Part shown: piece after piece, positions 17,150-25,453 of the stretch | Position numbering within the stretch: the first letter of the stretch is position 1 | Layout: the number at the start of each line of letters is the position of its first letter | NCBI GenBank assembly: GCA_026314275.1 | Contig: CP111109.1 | Span: 62,001 to 126,000 of the forward strand | Length of the DNA stretch: 64,000 nucleotides | DNA from: JAGOEY01 sp017997515 | GTDB lineage: Bacteria > Pseudomonadota > Gammaproteobacteria > Burkholderiales > Burkholderiaceae_C | Reading direction: 5' to 3' | Notes under the pieces: generated by a model | The model's input: only the letters and a program-made list of their open reading frames with translations | Database searches by the model: none | What the model was told of the DNA's origin: nothing | Position numbers and translations under genes: made by a program

Positions 17150-18543
17150 TGAACTTCGATACCATCGTCATCGGTGCAGGGCAAGCCGGGCCGTTTCTGG
17201 CGGCCAAGCTCGTAGAGCGCGGCCGCAATGTCGCGCTGGTGGAGGCCCGCGACCTTGGCGGCACTTGCGTCAACCGAGGCTGTACACCCACCAAGACTTT
17301 GCGCAAGTCGGCGCGAGTGGCCTACCTGGCCCGTCGCGCTGCCGAGTTCGGAGTGAATGTGGGCACGGTGAACGTCGACTTCGCCGTCGCCATGCAACGC
17401 ATGCAAGATAGGGTCGACCAAGCGCGATCCGGACTCGAGAGCTGGCTCGGCGGGTTGCAGGGCCTGCGCATCATTAAGGCCCACGGCCGGCTAACGGGTC
17501 GCGATGGTGGCGAGTTCCTGGTGCGGGCGGGCGAACACATTTTGCGCGCGCCTCAAATCATCCTGAACACGGGTACGCGCCCCTCCGTGCCGCCAATTCC
17601 GGGTCTGGCAGAAAACCCGTACCTTGATAGCGAGGGACTGTTGGCGTTGCGCGAGCTGCCCCGCAAGTTGGTGATCATCGGAGGCGGGTACATAAGCCTT
17701 GAGATGGCGCAGATCTTTCGCCGCCTCGGCAGCGAGGTCGCCATCATCGAGACGGGGCCGCGCTTGACTGGACGGGAAGACGCCGACGTGTCCGCTGCAG
17801 TCACCGAGATGCTGCAGGCCGAGGACATCGACGTTTACATCGGCGTGTCTATTGCGGCAGTCAAACCGGGGGAAACCGAGGGCGGCACCTGTGTTCAACT
17901 GGCCGACGGTCGCATCATTGGCGGCAGCCACCTGCTGGTGGCTACCGGCCGCGCGCCCAACACCGACGATCTGGGGCTGGATAGCGTGGGGTTGAGGGCC
18001 AACATGCGTGGCTACATCGCCACCAACGATCGGCTCGAGACCGACGTACCAGGCATCTGGGCGCTGGGGGACATCAACCAGCGCGGGGCCTTCACCCACA
18101 CCAGCTACCACGATCAGGAGGTTCTGGCCGAGAACCTCGCGGGCGGGCAACGTAGCGCCGACGCGCGCAACAGCATTTATGCCATGTTCACCGATCCACC
18201 ACTGGCACACGTGGGGCTGTACGAAGCCGAGGCCAAGCGCCTAGTGGAAAAAGAGGGTCGACGTATTTCGCAGGCCGTGCACGCGATGAAGGACGTGAGC
18301 CGGGCGAAGGAAGAGAGTGAAACCGTGGGCGTGATCAAGCTGCTGATCGATGAAGACAGCGGCCTGTTCCTGGGTGCCACGATGCTGGGCATCCAGGCCG
18401 ACGAGATCATTCAATCCATTGGCCTAGTGATGGCCAGCCAGGGCACCTGGCGCACGGTGCGTGAGGCGCTGCCAGTGCACCCCACCGTCACTGAATTCCT
18501 GCCTACCATCATCGACCGCCGCAAGCTCTTGGTGGTGAATTAA
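17146..18543 (+). CDS. Class I pyridine nucleotide-disulfide oxidoreductase, mercuric reductase/RclA-like
   Basis: The 465-residue flavoprotein has an FAD-binding VIGAGQAGPFLAAKL at the N-terminus and the redox-active disulfide GGTCVNRGCTPTKT near residues 38-51. A second GGGYISLEMA nucleotide site, the WALGDI FAD block and a C-terminal dimerisation domain with HPTVTE, including the usual catalytic His, complete it. There is no N-terminal metal-binding domain, and the vicinal C-terminal Cys pair of MerA is absent, so mercury reduction is unlikely. Its layout is closer to RclA-type reductases tied to reactive chlorine resistance. In this operon it could regenerate the thioredoxin-like domain; that role is inferred. 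Confidence 0.88.
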   Translation: MMNFDTIVIGAGQAGPFLAAKLVERGRNVALVEARDLGGTCVNRGCTPTKTLRKSARVAYLARRAAEFGVNVGTVNVDFAVAMQRMQDRVDQARSGLESWLGGLQGLRIIKAHGRLTGRDGGEFLVRAGEHILRAPQIILNTGTRPSVPPIPGLAENPYLDSEGLLALRELPRKLVIIGGGYISLEMAQIFRRLGSEVAIIETGPRLTGREDADVSAAVTEMLQAEDIDVYIGVSIAAVKPGETEGGTCVQLADGRIIGGSHLLVATGRAPNTDDLGLDSVGLRANMRGYIATNDRLETDVPGIWALGDINQRGAFTHTSYHDQEVLAENLAGGQRSADARNSIYAMFTDPPLAHVGLYEAEAKRLVEKEGRRISQAVHAMKDVSRAKEESETVGVIKLLIDEDSGLFLGATMLGIQADEIIQSIGLVMASQGTWRTVREALPVHPTVTEFLPTIIDRRKLLVVN

Positions 18544-18558
18544 ATAGAGGGAGCGAAG

Positions 18559-19167
18559 ATGCCGATCAATCGATCTTTTCTTGGCCGAAACCGCGGCGTC
18601 GACAACCACGGGGGTCGCTTGCCGCCGGGACAGTCTCTGACTGAAGGTTTCCCAGTCCTCACCCATGGGCCTTCACCGCGCCCGCGCAGCGATGACGAAT
18701 GGGTGCTGACCATGAAAGTCGGCCCGCGACTGGTGGCCCAATGGACTCTGGCCGAATTCAAGGCTCTGCCGCAGAGCGAGCAGGTGGTCGACATTCACTG
18801 CGTGACCACCTGGTCCAAGTTCGACACGCGATGGCGTGGCGTCACAGTGGACGACCTTCTCGCCGCAGCCGGCGTGCAAGCACCCACCCCCTGGGTGCTT
18901 GCACACTCGCAGGACGGCTACAGCACCAACCTGCCGCTGGCGGACTTGACGCAAGGGCGCGCCATGGTCGCCACCCACTTCGACGACAAACCCCTGACGC
19001 ACGAGCACGGCGGACCTGCACGCCTGTTGGTGCCGCACTTGTATTTCTGGAAATCAGCCAAGTGGCTGAGTAGCCTTGAGTTCACGACTGAGGAAGAAGC
19101 GGGGTTCTGGGAGCTGCACGGCTACCACATGCGCGGTGACCCGTTCAGGGAAGAGCGCTATGGCTGA
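18559..19167 (+). CDS. Small molybdopterin-dependent oxidoreductase (YuiH-like), copy 2
   Basis: The 202-residue protein is a paralogue of the one at 12615-13223, with the same length and the same DIHCVTTWSKFDTRW block (Cys81, molybdenum ligand). It also has HEHGGPARLLVPHLYFWKSA and GFWELHGYHM.GDP. It lacks a signal peptide. GAGGGAG precedes the ATG, 15 bases after the flavoprotein stop, so it is probably the last gene of the operon. Unlike copy 1 it has no ferredoxin-reductase-type neighbour, so it may take electrons from the flavoprotein encoded upstream or from the reductase of copy 1. Confidence 0.85.
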   Translation: MPINRSFLGRNRGVDNHGGRLPPGQSLTEGFPVLTHGPSPRPRSDDEWVLTMKVGPRLVAQWTLAEFKALPQSEQVVDIHCVTTWSKFDTRWRGVTVDDLLAAAGVQAPTPWVLAHSQDGYSTNLPLADLTQGRAMVATHFDDKPLTHEHGGPARLLVPHLYFWKSAKWLSSLEFTTEEEAGFWELHGYHMRGDPFREERYG

Positions 19168-19414
19168 GCTTGCCAGTCACGCAAGCGGGCGGTTGATCTG
19201 GTAGGACGCGCAATTGCCCTGGGCTACGCCGCGCAAAGCTTGGAACACCCCTTTTGTGCACCGATGGCATCCATCTACAGTACCGAGCATTTTAAATTCA
19301 CTGCCACGCGGGTATGACAGTGATGGATTCGATGCCGCCGCTAAAGCGTTCACCTTCTCCTTGGGCTGAGGTGCGAAAAGCTCACTCTTAAGCATTGATT
19401 ATCGGAGATGCAAT

Positions 19415-19687
19415 GTGAAACCTGATGTACTGCTTTACACAACGGGTTGGTGCCCGTACTGCCGACGGGCCAAGACGCTCCTAAAGGAAAAAGGAGTGCA
19501 ATGGAAGGAACTTGATATTGATGCAAACCCAGCTCACCGGCAGGCCATGACGGAAGCGTCTGGCCGAGACACCGTGCCGCAGATATTCATCAATGGTACG
19601 CATGTCGGGGGCTCCGACGACCTTGCCGAACTCGAAGCCAACGGAGAGCTTGACAAACTTCTCGCGACCAATCCTCCTTCGAGTTGA
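19415..19687 (+). CDS. grxC: Glutaredoxin (GrxC type)
   Basis: The 90-residue protein has the dithiol active site CPYC at residues 13-16, the cis-Pro block TVPQIFING, and the glutathione-binding GGSDDL. It reduces disulfides and glutathione-mixed disulfides using glutathione. The start is GTG at 19415 with CGGAGA upstream; an ATG two bases earlier runs straight into a stop. A 247-base gap separates it from the redox operon, so it probably has its own promoter. Its closeness to selO is notable because glutaredoxin is a reported SelO target in E. coli. Confidence 0.92.
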   Translation: MKPDVLLYTTGWCPYCRRAKTLLKEKGVQWKELDIDANPAHRQAMTEASGRDTVPQIFINGTHVGGSDDLAELEANGELDKLLATNPPSS

Positions 19688-20606
19688 GCGGTTATGGCTC
19701 GGGCACGACGGCCCGCGCACCAAGTGCTCGTTGATCGGACGCCTTGGGTCCGGCCCTTTCGAAGAACCGCTTCATCGTTTCGACCATCAGCATCGCCTAG
19801 GGTGTTGTAGTGAAAGCAGTGCGCGGCGGGGCACAGTTAGAAGTCATCAAGCCGTACATCCAGCCCCAATACAGGCCACACTGACAGAGGGAGTTGGGGA
19901 TGCTGGTGTTGCGCGAACCCTTGGGCCGGTGGCGCCTGGCTGGATGGCTTCTGCTGACGGTTGGCGTCGTACTACTCGGCGCATCCTGATGCAAGGGCGG
20001 CCTGCGGCCATGCGGGGCAACCGAGGGGTGGACGGCGCCGACCCACAGCAGGAGCGCATCCTTCCGCGCGCAGCGCGCACGAGACATGTTCCGCGATGGC
20101 TCCAAGGACCCGGTATGGAGCTGGCTGGTCATCGTGCTGTTTGCCGTGGGAACGGTCTCGGCGTTCACAGGTGCGGAGGCGGGCATCTGGCGCAGGCGTT
20201 TCTCCGGCCGCTACTGCGAAGCGCACCATGCTTCGTCACGATTCGGTTGCTTCAAGACGCAAGGCGCGTTCACCAGAATCTCCATGCAGGCGATGGTGCT
20301 TGATCGCGCATCGTCAACGGCTGCGTCTCCGGGGTGGATGCCCGCCCATTGCGGCGGGACGCGTCCTACTTCCGAGATGGAATGAAAGTGGTCAACTGGC
20401 CTTGACCAGTTTCGAATACCTTCTAGGGCAACTTCTGCGACGTCGAGACGGGGGATTCATCCGTAAATACTTATAACGTCCCCTGCCGCTGCCAGAGCGA
20501 GCACGCAAGACCATCAATCGGCCACCTGCAAGTTCCTATTGTTTGCGGTCTGAAGTCGTGCTGACCTCCACGATCGAGCCATTGCTGATCACACAGGAAT
20601 GGCGCG
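19688..20606. other. Junction between redox cargo and conjugation genes, no supported gene
   Basis: About 920 bases hold only short frames. One from 19899 encodes about 29 residues with a membrane-like segment (RLAGWLLLTVGVVLLGAS). Another from 20086 encodes 99 residues beginning with a membrane-like helix (VWSWLVIVLFAVGTVSAF). I recognise neither. They may be worn pieces of membrane genes broken when the cargo entered. No transposase or terminal repeat was seen. Confidence 0.4.
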
Positions 20607-20987
20607 ATGGTGGTTTCAACCTGGCTGCACGCCGCGCATCGCGGCGTGCCCACTTTTCTCGTGGCGGCCCTCCTGATGGGTCAGTCCCCGATGGCCTTGG
20701 CCGAGTCCCCGGCGCAGCGCCAGGAGCTGGTCGCCGCACTGCGCCAGCTCGACGCGCTGGAGCACGCCGTCGTCCACAGCGCCGCGCATACCTCCGTCAT
20801 TCCGGGCGAGCGCTACCACTTCGATTACCCGCGGCTGCTGGCTGACCTGGCGCGCGTGCGCGCTGGCATCCAGGCCCATCTCACACCGTCGCGCGCCCAG
20901 CCGCGCGAGCCCCCCGAACTGGCCGGCGACTACCGCACCGAACGGGCTACTGAGCCATTGCCGACGACTGCGGGGGGCAAGCCATGA
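20607..20987 (+). CDS. ICE conjugation protein, RAQPRD family
   Basis: The 126-residue protein has a signal peptide ending near MALAES, then a short helical domain with the family sequence RAQPREPPEL near residue 100. These proteins are exported and are encoded at the start of the pilin-region genes in ICEs of this class; their precise role is unknown. The next gene starts within its last codons (ATGA overlap). In related elements a TIGR03747-type membrane protein and the TraD coupling protein precede it, but here it is preceded by about 900 bases of gene-poor sequence and then the cargo. Confidence 0.85.
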   Translation: MVVSTWLHAAHRGVPTFLVAALLMGQSPMALAESPAQRQELVAALRQLDALEHAVVHSAAHTSVIPGERYHFDYPRLLADLARVRAGIQAHLTPSRAQPREPPELAGDYRTERATEPLPTTAGGKP

Positions 20988-21217
20988 ACGGCGCCCAGGT
21001 CTCGGCATTTCAAGCCAACAGCGGCATCGCGCCTTCCACGATGGCGACCGTCCTGGTCGGCGTCGTGTTCGCGGTCCTGCTCGTCTGGGGCGTCTGGGCC
21101 ATCCGAACGGCCTACGTGGGGTGGTCCGAGAGCCGCCTCAACCAGCGCCAGTTCCTCGGGGTCTGCATCCGCTTCGTCGCGATGTACCTCGTCCTGAGTT
21201 TCTTCCTTCTCTCTTGA
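20984..21217 (+). CDS. ICE T4SS small membrane protein, PFL_4701 family (TIGR03758)
   Basis: The 77-residue protein has two hydrophobic segments, residues 13-38 and 60-77, with a short charged loop between them. Size, topology and position right after the RAQPRD gene fit the TIGR03758/DUF3262 family. It is an inner-membrane part of the mating apparatus of unknown detail. Its ATG overlaps the preceding stop. Confidence 0.82.
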   Translation: MNGAQVSAFQANSGIAPSTMATVLVGVVFAVLLVWGVWAIRTAYVGWSESRLNQRQFLGVCIRFVAMYLVLSFFLLS

Positions 21218-21242
21218 TCTTCCTGACCTGAAAGGCCTGACC

Positions 21243-21602
21243 ATGCAAAGCCGCATCCTCACTTCCCGTCTTGCCCAGCGCGCCGCCGTGGCCCTGGGCG
21301 CCACCGCGCTGCCCGCGCTGTCGTTCGCACAAGGCCTGCCCCAGTTGGAGAACCCTACGCGCGGCGCCGGCAACGGCATCATGGAAACGATCCGCAACTA
21401 CGGCTACGACATCATCATGCTCGTGGCCCTGCTCGTGGTGGCGTCCATGTTCATCGGCGTCTGCTACCACGCCTACGGGACCTACGCGGAAATCCACACC
21501 GGCCGCAAGACCTGGGGCCAGTTTGGCCTCACGGTCGCCATTGGCGCCGTCCTGCTCGTGATCGGCATCTGGCTGCTCACCGAAGCCACCGGCATCCTGT
21601 AA
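21243..21602 (+). CDS. ICE T4SS pilin-like membrane protein, PFL_4702 family (TIGR03745)
   Basis: The 119-residue protein has a cleavable signal peptide ending near LSFAQG, then two membrane helices at about residues 55-78 and 93-112. This resembles VirB2-type pilin precursors in layout and fits the TIGR03745/DUF2976 family at this position in ICEclc-like clusters. It is probably the pilus subunit or a close relative. It begins 25 bases after the preceding gene. Confidence 0.82.
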   Translation: MQSRILTSRLAQRAAVALGATALPALSFAQGLPQLENPTRGAGNGIMETIRNYGYDIIMLVALLVVASMFIGVCYHAYGTYAEIHTGRKTWGQFGLTVAIGAVLLVIGIWLLTEATGIL

Positions 21603-21613
21603 GCGAGGTCGGT

Positions 21614-22012
21614 ATGTCCGAGCAGCAGCACGTCCGTGCGGACGGGACGGTCACGTTCCTTCCGCACCGGCTCAACCGCCATCCAGTGGTCGTGCGCGGC
21701 CTCACCGCCGACGAGCTGTGGATCTGCTGCGGCCTGTCCGGCGCCGCCGGCCTGCTGGTCGGCGCGCCGCTGTCCTGGGTGTTCCGCACGATCGCCATTG
21801 CGCCGACGTTCGTCGTCCTGGGCGTGGCCCTCGGCGTGTTCATCGGGGGCGGCATCCTGCGTCGGCTCAAGCGCGGCCGTCCCGACACATGGCTGTACCG
21901 GCAGCTTCAGTGGCGCATCGCGACACGCCATCCGCTCGCGGCCGGCTGGGTAGGTGGCCACGTGCTGATTTCGCGCTCGGGCTTCTGGACCACACGCAGG
22001 AGCGCTCGATGA
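21614..22012 (+). CDS. ICE T4SS membrane protein, TIGR03750 family
   Basis: The 132-residue protein starts with a polar segment including FLPHRLNRHPVVVRGLTADE, followed by two membrane helices around residues 38-85, and ends in a basic tail. This matches TIGR03750/DUF3487 proteins, whose size and two-helix layout recall TraL/VirB3 components. Its stop overlaps the next ATG (ATGA). Confidence 0.83.
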   Translation: MSEQQHVRADGTVTFLPHRLNRHPVVVRGLTADELWICCGLSGAAGLLVGAPLSWVFRTIAIAPTFVVLGVALGVFIGGGILRRLKRGRPDTWLYRQLQWRIATRHPLAAGWVGGHVLISRSGFWTTRRSAR

Positions 22013-22701
22013 GCCGATTCAAGAACGAGATCATCCACCTGCAGGCGCACATCAAGACGCTGAGGCTGGGCGCGGGCGCATTGGTCATCATCGCCCTGGT
22101 CATGGGTGGCGGCTGGTGGAGTGCTCCGCGCGACCTGACCATCCACGTCCCGCCTGATCTGCGCTCCGGCAGTACCCGCAAGTGGTGGGAAGTGCCGCCC
22201 GAATCGGTCTATGCGTTCACGTTCTACGTGTTTCAGACCCTCAACCGCTGGCCGACGAATGGCGAAGAGGACTACGCGCGTAATCTCCACACGCTCTCGC
22301 CGTACCTCACCCCATCCTGCCAGGCCTTCCTGCGGGCGGACTACGACTACCGCCGCTCCACGGGCGAGCTGCGGCAGCGCGTGCGCGGGATTTATGAGAT
22401 CCCCGGCCGCGGCTATGGCGACGACCCCACCGCCCGCGTGCGCGTCGTCTCCGACCGCGACTGGGTGGTGACGCTGGACATCAGCGCCGACGAGTACTAC
22501 GGCGCCGAGCAGGTCAAGCGCGCCCTGGTGCGCTACCCCATCAAGGTCACGCGGGTGGACGTCGATCCCTCGCGCAACCCGTTCGGCCTGGCGCTCGACT
22601 GCTACGACGGCACGCCCCAGCGCATCAACACCCCGGAGCCGACGCGCCCGGCCTCTGGCGGCCTGTCTCCGCCAGCGCCCCAAGGAGGACCCACCCCATG
22701 A
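22009..22701 (+). CDS. ICE T4SS protein, PFL_4703 family (TIGR03746, VirB8/TraE-like)
   Basis: The 230-residue protein has one membrane helix at residues 20-40 and a periplasmic domain after it, the arrangement of TraE/VirB8 proteins. Family features include RKWWEVPPESVYAFTFYVFQ and the loop LTPSCQAFL. The start is the ATG at 22009, overlapping the previous stop; the frame is open further upstream only as a shadow of the TIGR03750 gene. It should help join inner- and outer-membrane parts of the channel. Confidence 0.85.
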   Translation: MSRFKNEIIHLQAHIKTLRLGAGALVIIALVMGGGWWSAPRDLTIHVPPDLRSGSTRKWWEVPPESVYAFTFYVFQTLNRWPTNGEEDYARNLHTLSPYLTPSCQAFLRADYDYRRSTGELRQRVRGIYEIPGRGYGDDPTARVRVVSDRDWVVTLDISADEYYGAEQVKRALVRYPIKVTRVDVDPSRNPFGLALDCYDGTPQRINTPEPTRPASGGLSPPAPQGGPTP

Positions 22702-23621
22702 AGCCCATGAAGCACCCTGTACTCACGCTGCTGGGACTGCTGGTCGTGGTCGCAGCACCCGCCCATGCGTTGGAGATCCTGCGCTGGGAACGCATGCCGC
22801 TGGCGGTGCCGTTGCGTGTCGGCCAGGAACGCATCGTGTTCATCGACCGGAACGTCCGCGTGGGCGTGCCGGCCGGCGTGGGCGAACGCCTGCGCGTGCA
22901 GAGCGCGGGCGGCGCGGTGTACCTGCGCGCCAGTGAGCCGATCGAACCCACGCGGCTGCAACTGCAAGACGCCGACACGGGCGCCTTGATCCTGCTGGAC
23001 ATCGCTGCCGAGCCGGCCAAGGACGGCGAAGCCGAACTGGAGCCGGTGCGCATCGTCGAGGGCCACAGCACTCCGGCGCGCTATGGCGATCAGCCGCAGG
23101 GTGCCGACGCGCCCCCGACGCTCGCCCAGGATCAGGCAGGCGCGCGGACGGCGCGGCGCGAAACCCCTGTCCCGGTCGTGCTGACGCGCTTCGCCGCGCA
23201 GAACCTCTATGCGCCGCTGCGCACGGTCGAGCCGCTGCCGGGCGTGATGCGGGTGAACCTGCGCCGCGACCTGGACCTGGGCACGCTGATGCCGTCGCTG
23301 CCGGTGCGTGCGGCCGCGCTCGCCTCCTGGCGCCTGGAGGATCAGTGGGTCACCGCCGCGCGCCTCACCAACGGCAGCAGTAGCTGGATCACCCTCGACC
23401 CGCGCGTTCTGCAAGGCGATTTCCTCACGGCCACCTTCCAGCACGAGACACTCGGCCCGCGCGGAACGCCCGAGGACACGACCGTCCTGTACCTGGTGAC
23501 GCGCGGGCGCGGCCTGGCGCAGTCGCTGCTGCCGGCGATCCACCGCTTCGACCCCGCCGCAAATCTGCCGCATCCGGAAGCCGAAGCCACCGACAACAAG
23601 GAGGCTCGCCATGCGCAGTAA
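22698..23621 (+). CDS. ICE T4SS protein, PFL_4704 family (TIGR03749, TraK-like)
   Basis: The 307-residue protein has a signal peptide ending near APAHALE and a secreted beta-rich domain with LRWERMPLAVPLRVGQERIV. It fits TIGR03749/DUF3438, placed by position and size with TraK/VirB9-type outer-membrane complex proteins. Its ATG overlaps the preceding stop, and its own end overlaps the next gene by about ten bases. Confidence 0.84.
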   Translation: MKPMKHPVLTLLGLLVVVAAPAHALEILRWERMPLAVPLRVGQERIVFIDRNVRVGVPAGVGERLRVQSAGGAVYLRASEPIEPTRLQLQDADTGALILLDIAAEPAKDGEAELEPVRIVEGHSTPARYGDQPQGADAPPTLAQDQAGARTARRETPVPVVLTRFAAQNLYAPLRTVEPLPGVMRVNLRRDLDLGTLMPSLPVRAAALASWRLEDQWVTAARLTNGSSSWITLDPRVLQGDFLTATFQHETLGPRGTPEDTTVLYLVTRGRGLAQSLLPAIHRFDPAANLPHPEAEATDNKEARHAQ

Positions 23622-25032
23622 CGGACTCCTGAAATGGCTGATGATTCCCGTGGCGCTCCTGGTGCTGTTCATCGGCATCCGGCTGTTCTCGGGCGGCGAG
23701 GCCTCGGCCCCCTCCCCGACGGAAACGGGAAGCCGGCTCACGCCCGAAGAGATGAAGGCGCTGGGCATCGAGGGCGATACCCCCCGCGATACCGTGGCCA
23801 CGCTGGTGGCACAGGTGAAGCAACTGCGCACCGAGCTTCAGACCGCGCTGTCCGACAACAAGTCCCAGCGCGAGGAGAACCAGCGCCTGCGCCAGCGTGA
23901 GAACTCGATCGACCAGCGCATCAATTCCGCGCTCGAATCCGAGCGCTCCAACCTGCGCCGCGACCAGCAGCAGGCCGCGAGCGAGCGTCAGCAGACCGAG
24001 GGCCTGCTCGCGGACTTGCAGCGGCGCCTGGACAGCATCGGTGGTCGCGGCGGCGGCCACGCCGACCTGCCAGTGGGCCTGGGGCTGCGTGACGGCGATG
24101 GCGACGGCGAAGTGGCCGGGATGGAAGGCGGTGTGCGGTGGGTGGAACCGGACGACGCGAAGAAGGCCGAGGGCCGCGCCTCGTCCAGTGGTGCCATGAG
24201 CTTCCCCACGAGCTTCGGCCCGGCGCAGCGCACGCTGGAAACCACGGCGGAAACCGTCGCGAACGCGGGCGCGCGCGCCGCCGGGGTCAAGACCGCCAAG
24301 GCTGTTTATACGGTTCCGACGAACTCCACCCTCATGGGGTCGGTGGCGATGACGGCCCTGATCGGCCGTGTGCCGATCGACGGCACGGTGAACGACCCGT
24401 ACCCCTTCAAGGTGTTGGTCGGACCGGACAACCTCACGGCCAACGGCATCGACATTCCCGATGTGGCGGGTGCCGTGTTCAGCGGCACCGCCTCGGGCGA
24501 CTGGACACTGTCGTGCGTGCGCGGCCAGGTGCGCAGCATCACCTTTGTCTTTCATGACGGAACCATCCGCACCATTCCCGAGGATCGCGAGGGCAACCAG
24601 CAGAACAACCAGCAACGCGATGGCCTGGGCTGGATCAGCGATCCCTATGGCATTCCCTGCGTCAGTGGGGAGCGGCGCAGCAACGCCCAGCAGTACCTCG
24701 GTTCGCAGGCCCTGATCACGGCGGCTGGTGCCGGCGTGGCTTCGCTCATCGAAAGCGACAGCGGCCAGATGTCCTACGTCGGCTCGGACGGCTCCATCGG
24801 CACCGTGGGCATCAGCGGTCAGGAAGCCGTGGGCCGGATTCTCGCCGGTGGCGTCCAGGAAATGTCGAACTGGGTCAACAAGCTCTACGGCCAGGCGTTC
24901 GCGGCGGTGTACGTTCAGCCCGGCGCCAAGGTCGCTATCCACCTCGAAAAACCGCTCGCCATCGACTTCGATCCCGAAGGCCGCAAGGTCGATCACCGCG
25001 CAGGAGAAAGCCATGCTCTCGAACTTGAATAA
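23611..25032 (+). CDS. ICE T4SS protein, PFL_4705 family (TIGR03752, TraB/VirB10-like)
   Basis: The 473-residue protein has a short cytoplasmic start, one membrane helix at residues 8-24, then a coiled-coil stretch at about residues 60-145 rich in Gln, Arg and Glu. A C-terminal domain follows from about residue 225 with TVPTNSTLMGSVAMTALIGR. This is the layout of TraB/VirB10 proteins that span both membranes and gate the channel. A Gly- and Asp-rich linker lies between the coiled coil and the final domain. Confidence 0.86.
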   Translation: MRSNGLLKWLMIPVALLVLFIGIRLFSGGEASAPSPTETGSRLTPEEMKALGIEGDTPRDTVATLVAQVKQLRTELQTALSDNKSQREENQRLRQRENSIDQRINSALESERSNLRRDQQQAASERQQTEGLLADLQRRLDSIGGRGGGHADLPVGLGLRDGDGDGEVAGMEGGVRWVEPDDAKKAEGRASSSGAMSFPTSFGPAQRTLETTAETVANAGARAAGVKTAKAVYTVPTNSTLMGSVAMTALIGRVPIDGTVNDPYPFKVLVGPDNLTANGIDIPDVAGAVFSGTASGDWTLSCVRGQVRSITFVFHDGTIRTIPEDREGNQQNNQQRDGLGWISDPYGIPCVSGERRSNAQQYLGSQALITAAGAGVASLIESDSGQMSYVGSDGSIGTVGISGQEAVGRILAGGVQEMSNWVNKLYGQAFAAVYVQPGAKVAIHLEKPLAIDFDPEGRKVDHRAGESHALELE

Positions 25033-25453
25033 GGGTCTGGCGCTGGCCCTCGCCGTCGCCGTACTCAGTGGCTGCGCCACCAGCAAGGAAGAACTGCTGA
25101 CCCATAGCGACCGCACGATGATGGACATCTGGCAGCAGGAAACAGGTAGCGGCGGCGGTGGCACCGGTCAGGTCGCACGCAGGCAGTTTCTGGATGCGCG
25201 CCAGAGCCTGCGCCGTCCGCTGACCGAAGCGGACGTGCAGGCCGCGCCCGCCGAACAGATGCGCTACACGCGCACCGCGCGCAATGAGGTCCGTCGCCAG
25301 TTCCAGCGTCTGCCGAATCCCGATCTCGTGATGTATGTGTACCCGCACCTTACAGGCACGGACCCCGTCCCCGTGCCGGGCTACACGACGGTCTTCCCGC
25401 TGTACCAGCGCATCCAGTACGCCATGCCGGGCGAGCGGGTGGAGGACTACTGA
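25013..25453 (+). CDS. ICE T4SS lipoprotein (TIGR03751, TraV/VirB7-like)
   Basis: The 146-residue protein begins with a lipoprotein signal ending in the lipobox LSGC at about residue 20, so it should be anchored in the outer membrane. The rest has family sequence around HSDRTMMDIWQQETGS and ends YQRIQYAMPGERVEDY. The ATG at 25013 has AGGAG upstream and overlaps the end of the preceding gene. It would stabilise the outer-membrane core with the PFL_4704 and PFL_4705 proteins. Confidence 0.85.
   Translation: MLSNLNKGLALALAVAVLSGCATSKEELLTHSDRTMMDIWQQETGSGGGGTGQVARRQFLDARQSLRRPLTEADVQAAPAEQMRYTRTARNEVRRQFQRLPNPDLVMYVYPHLTGTDPVPVPGYTTVFPLYQRIQYAMPGERVEDY

Noticed and set aside
17146..18543. Mercury resistance (merA)
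   Set aside because: The N-terminal metal-binding domain and the C-terminal Cys pair are absent and no merR, merT or merP gene is nearby.
1..20606. The left ICE attachment site (copy of the tRNA-Gly 3' end)
   Set aside because: No second copy of the 18-base tRNA terminus was noticed, so the left ICE end is probably outside the window.
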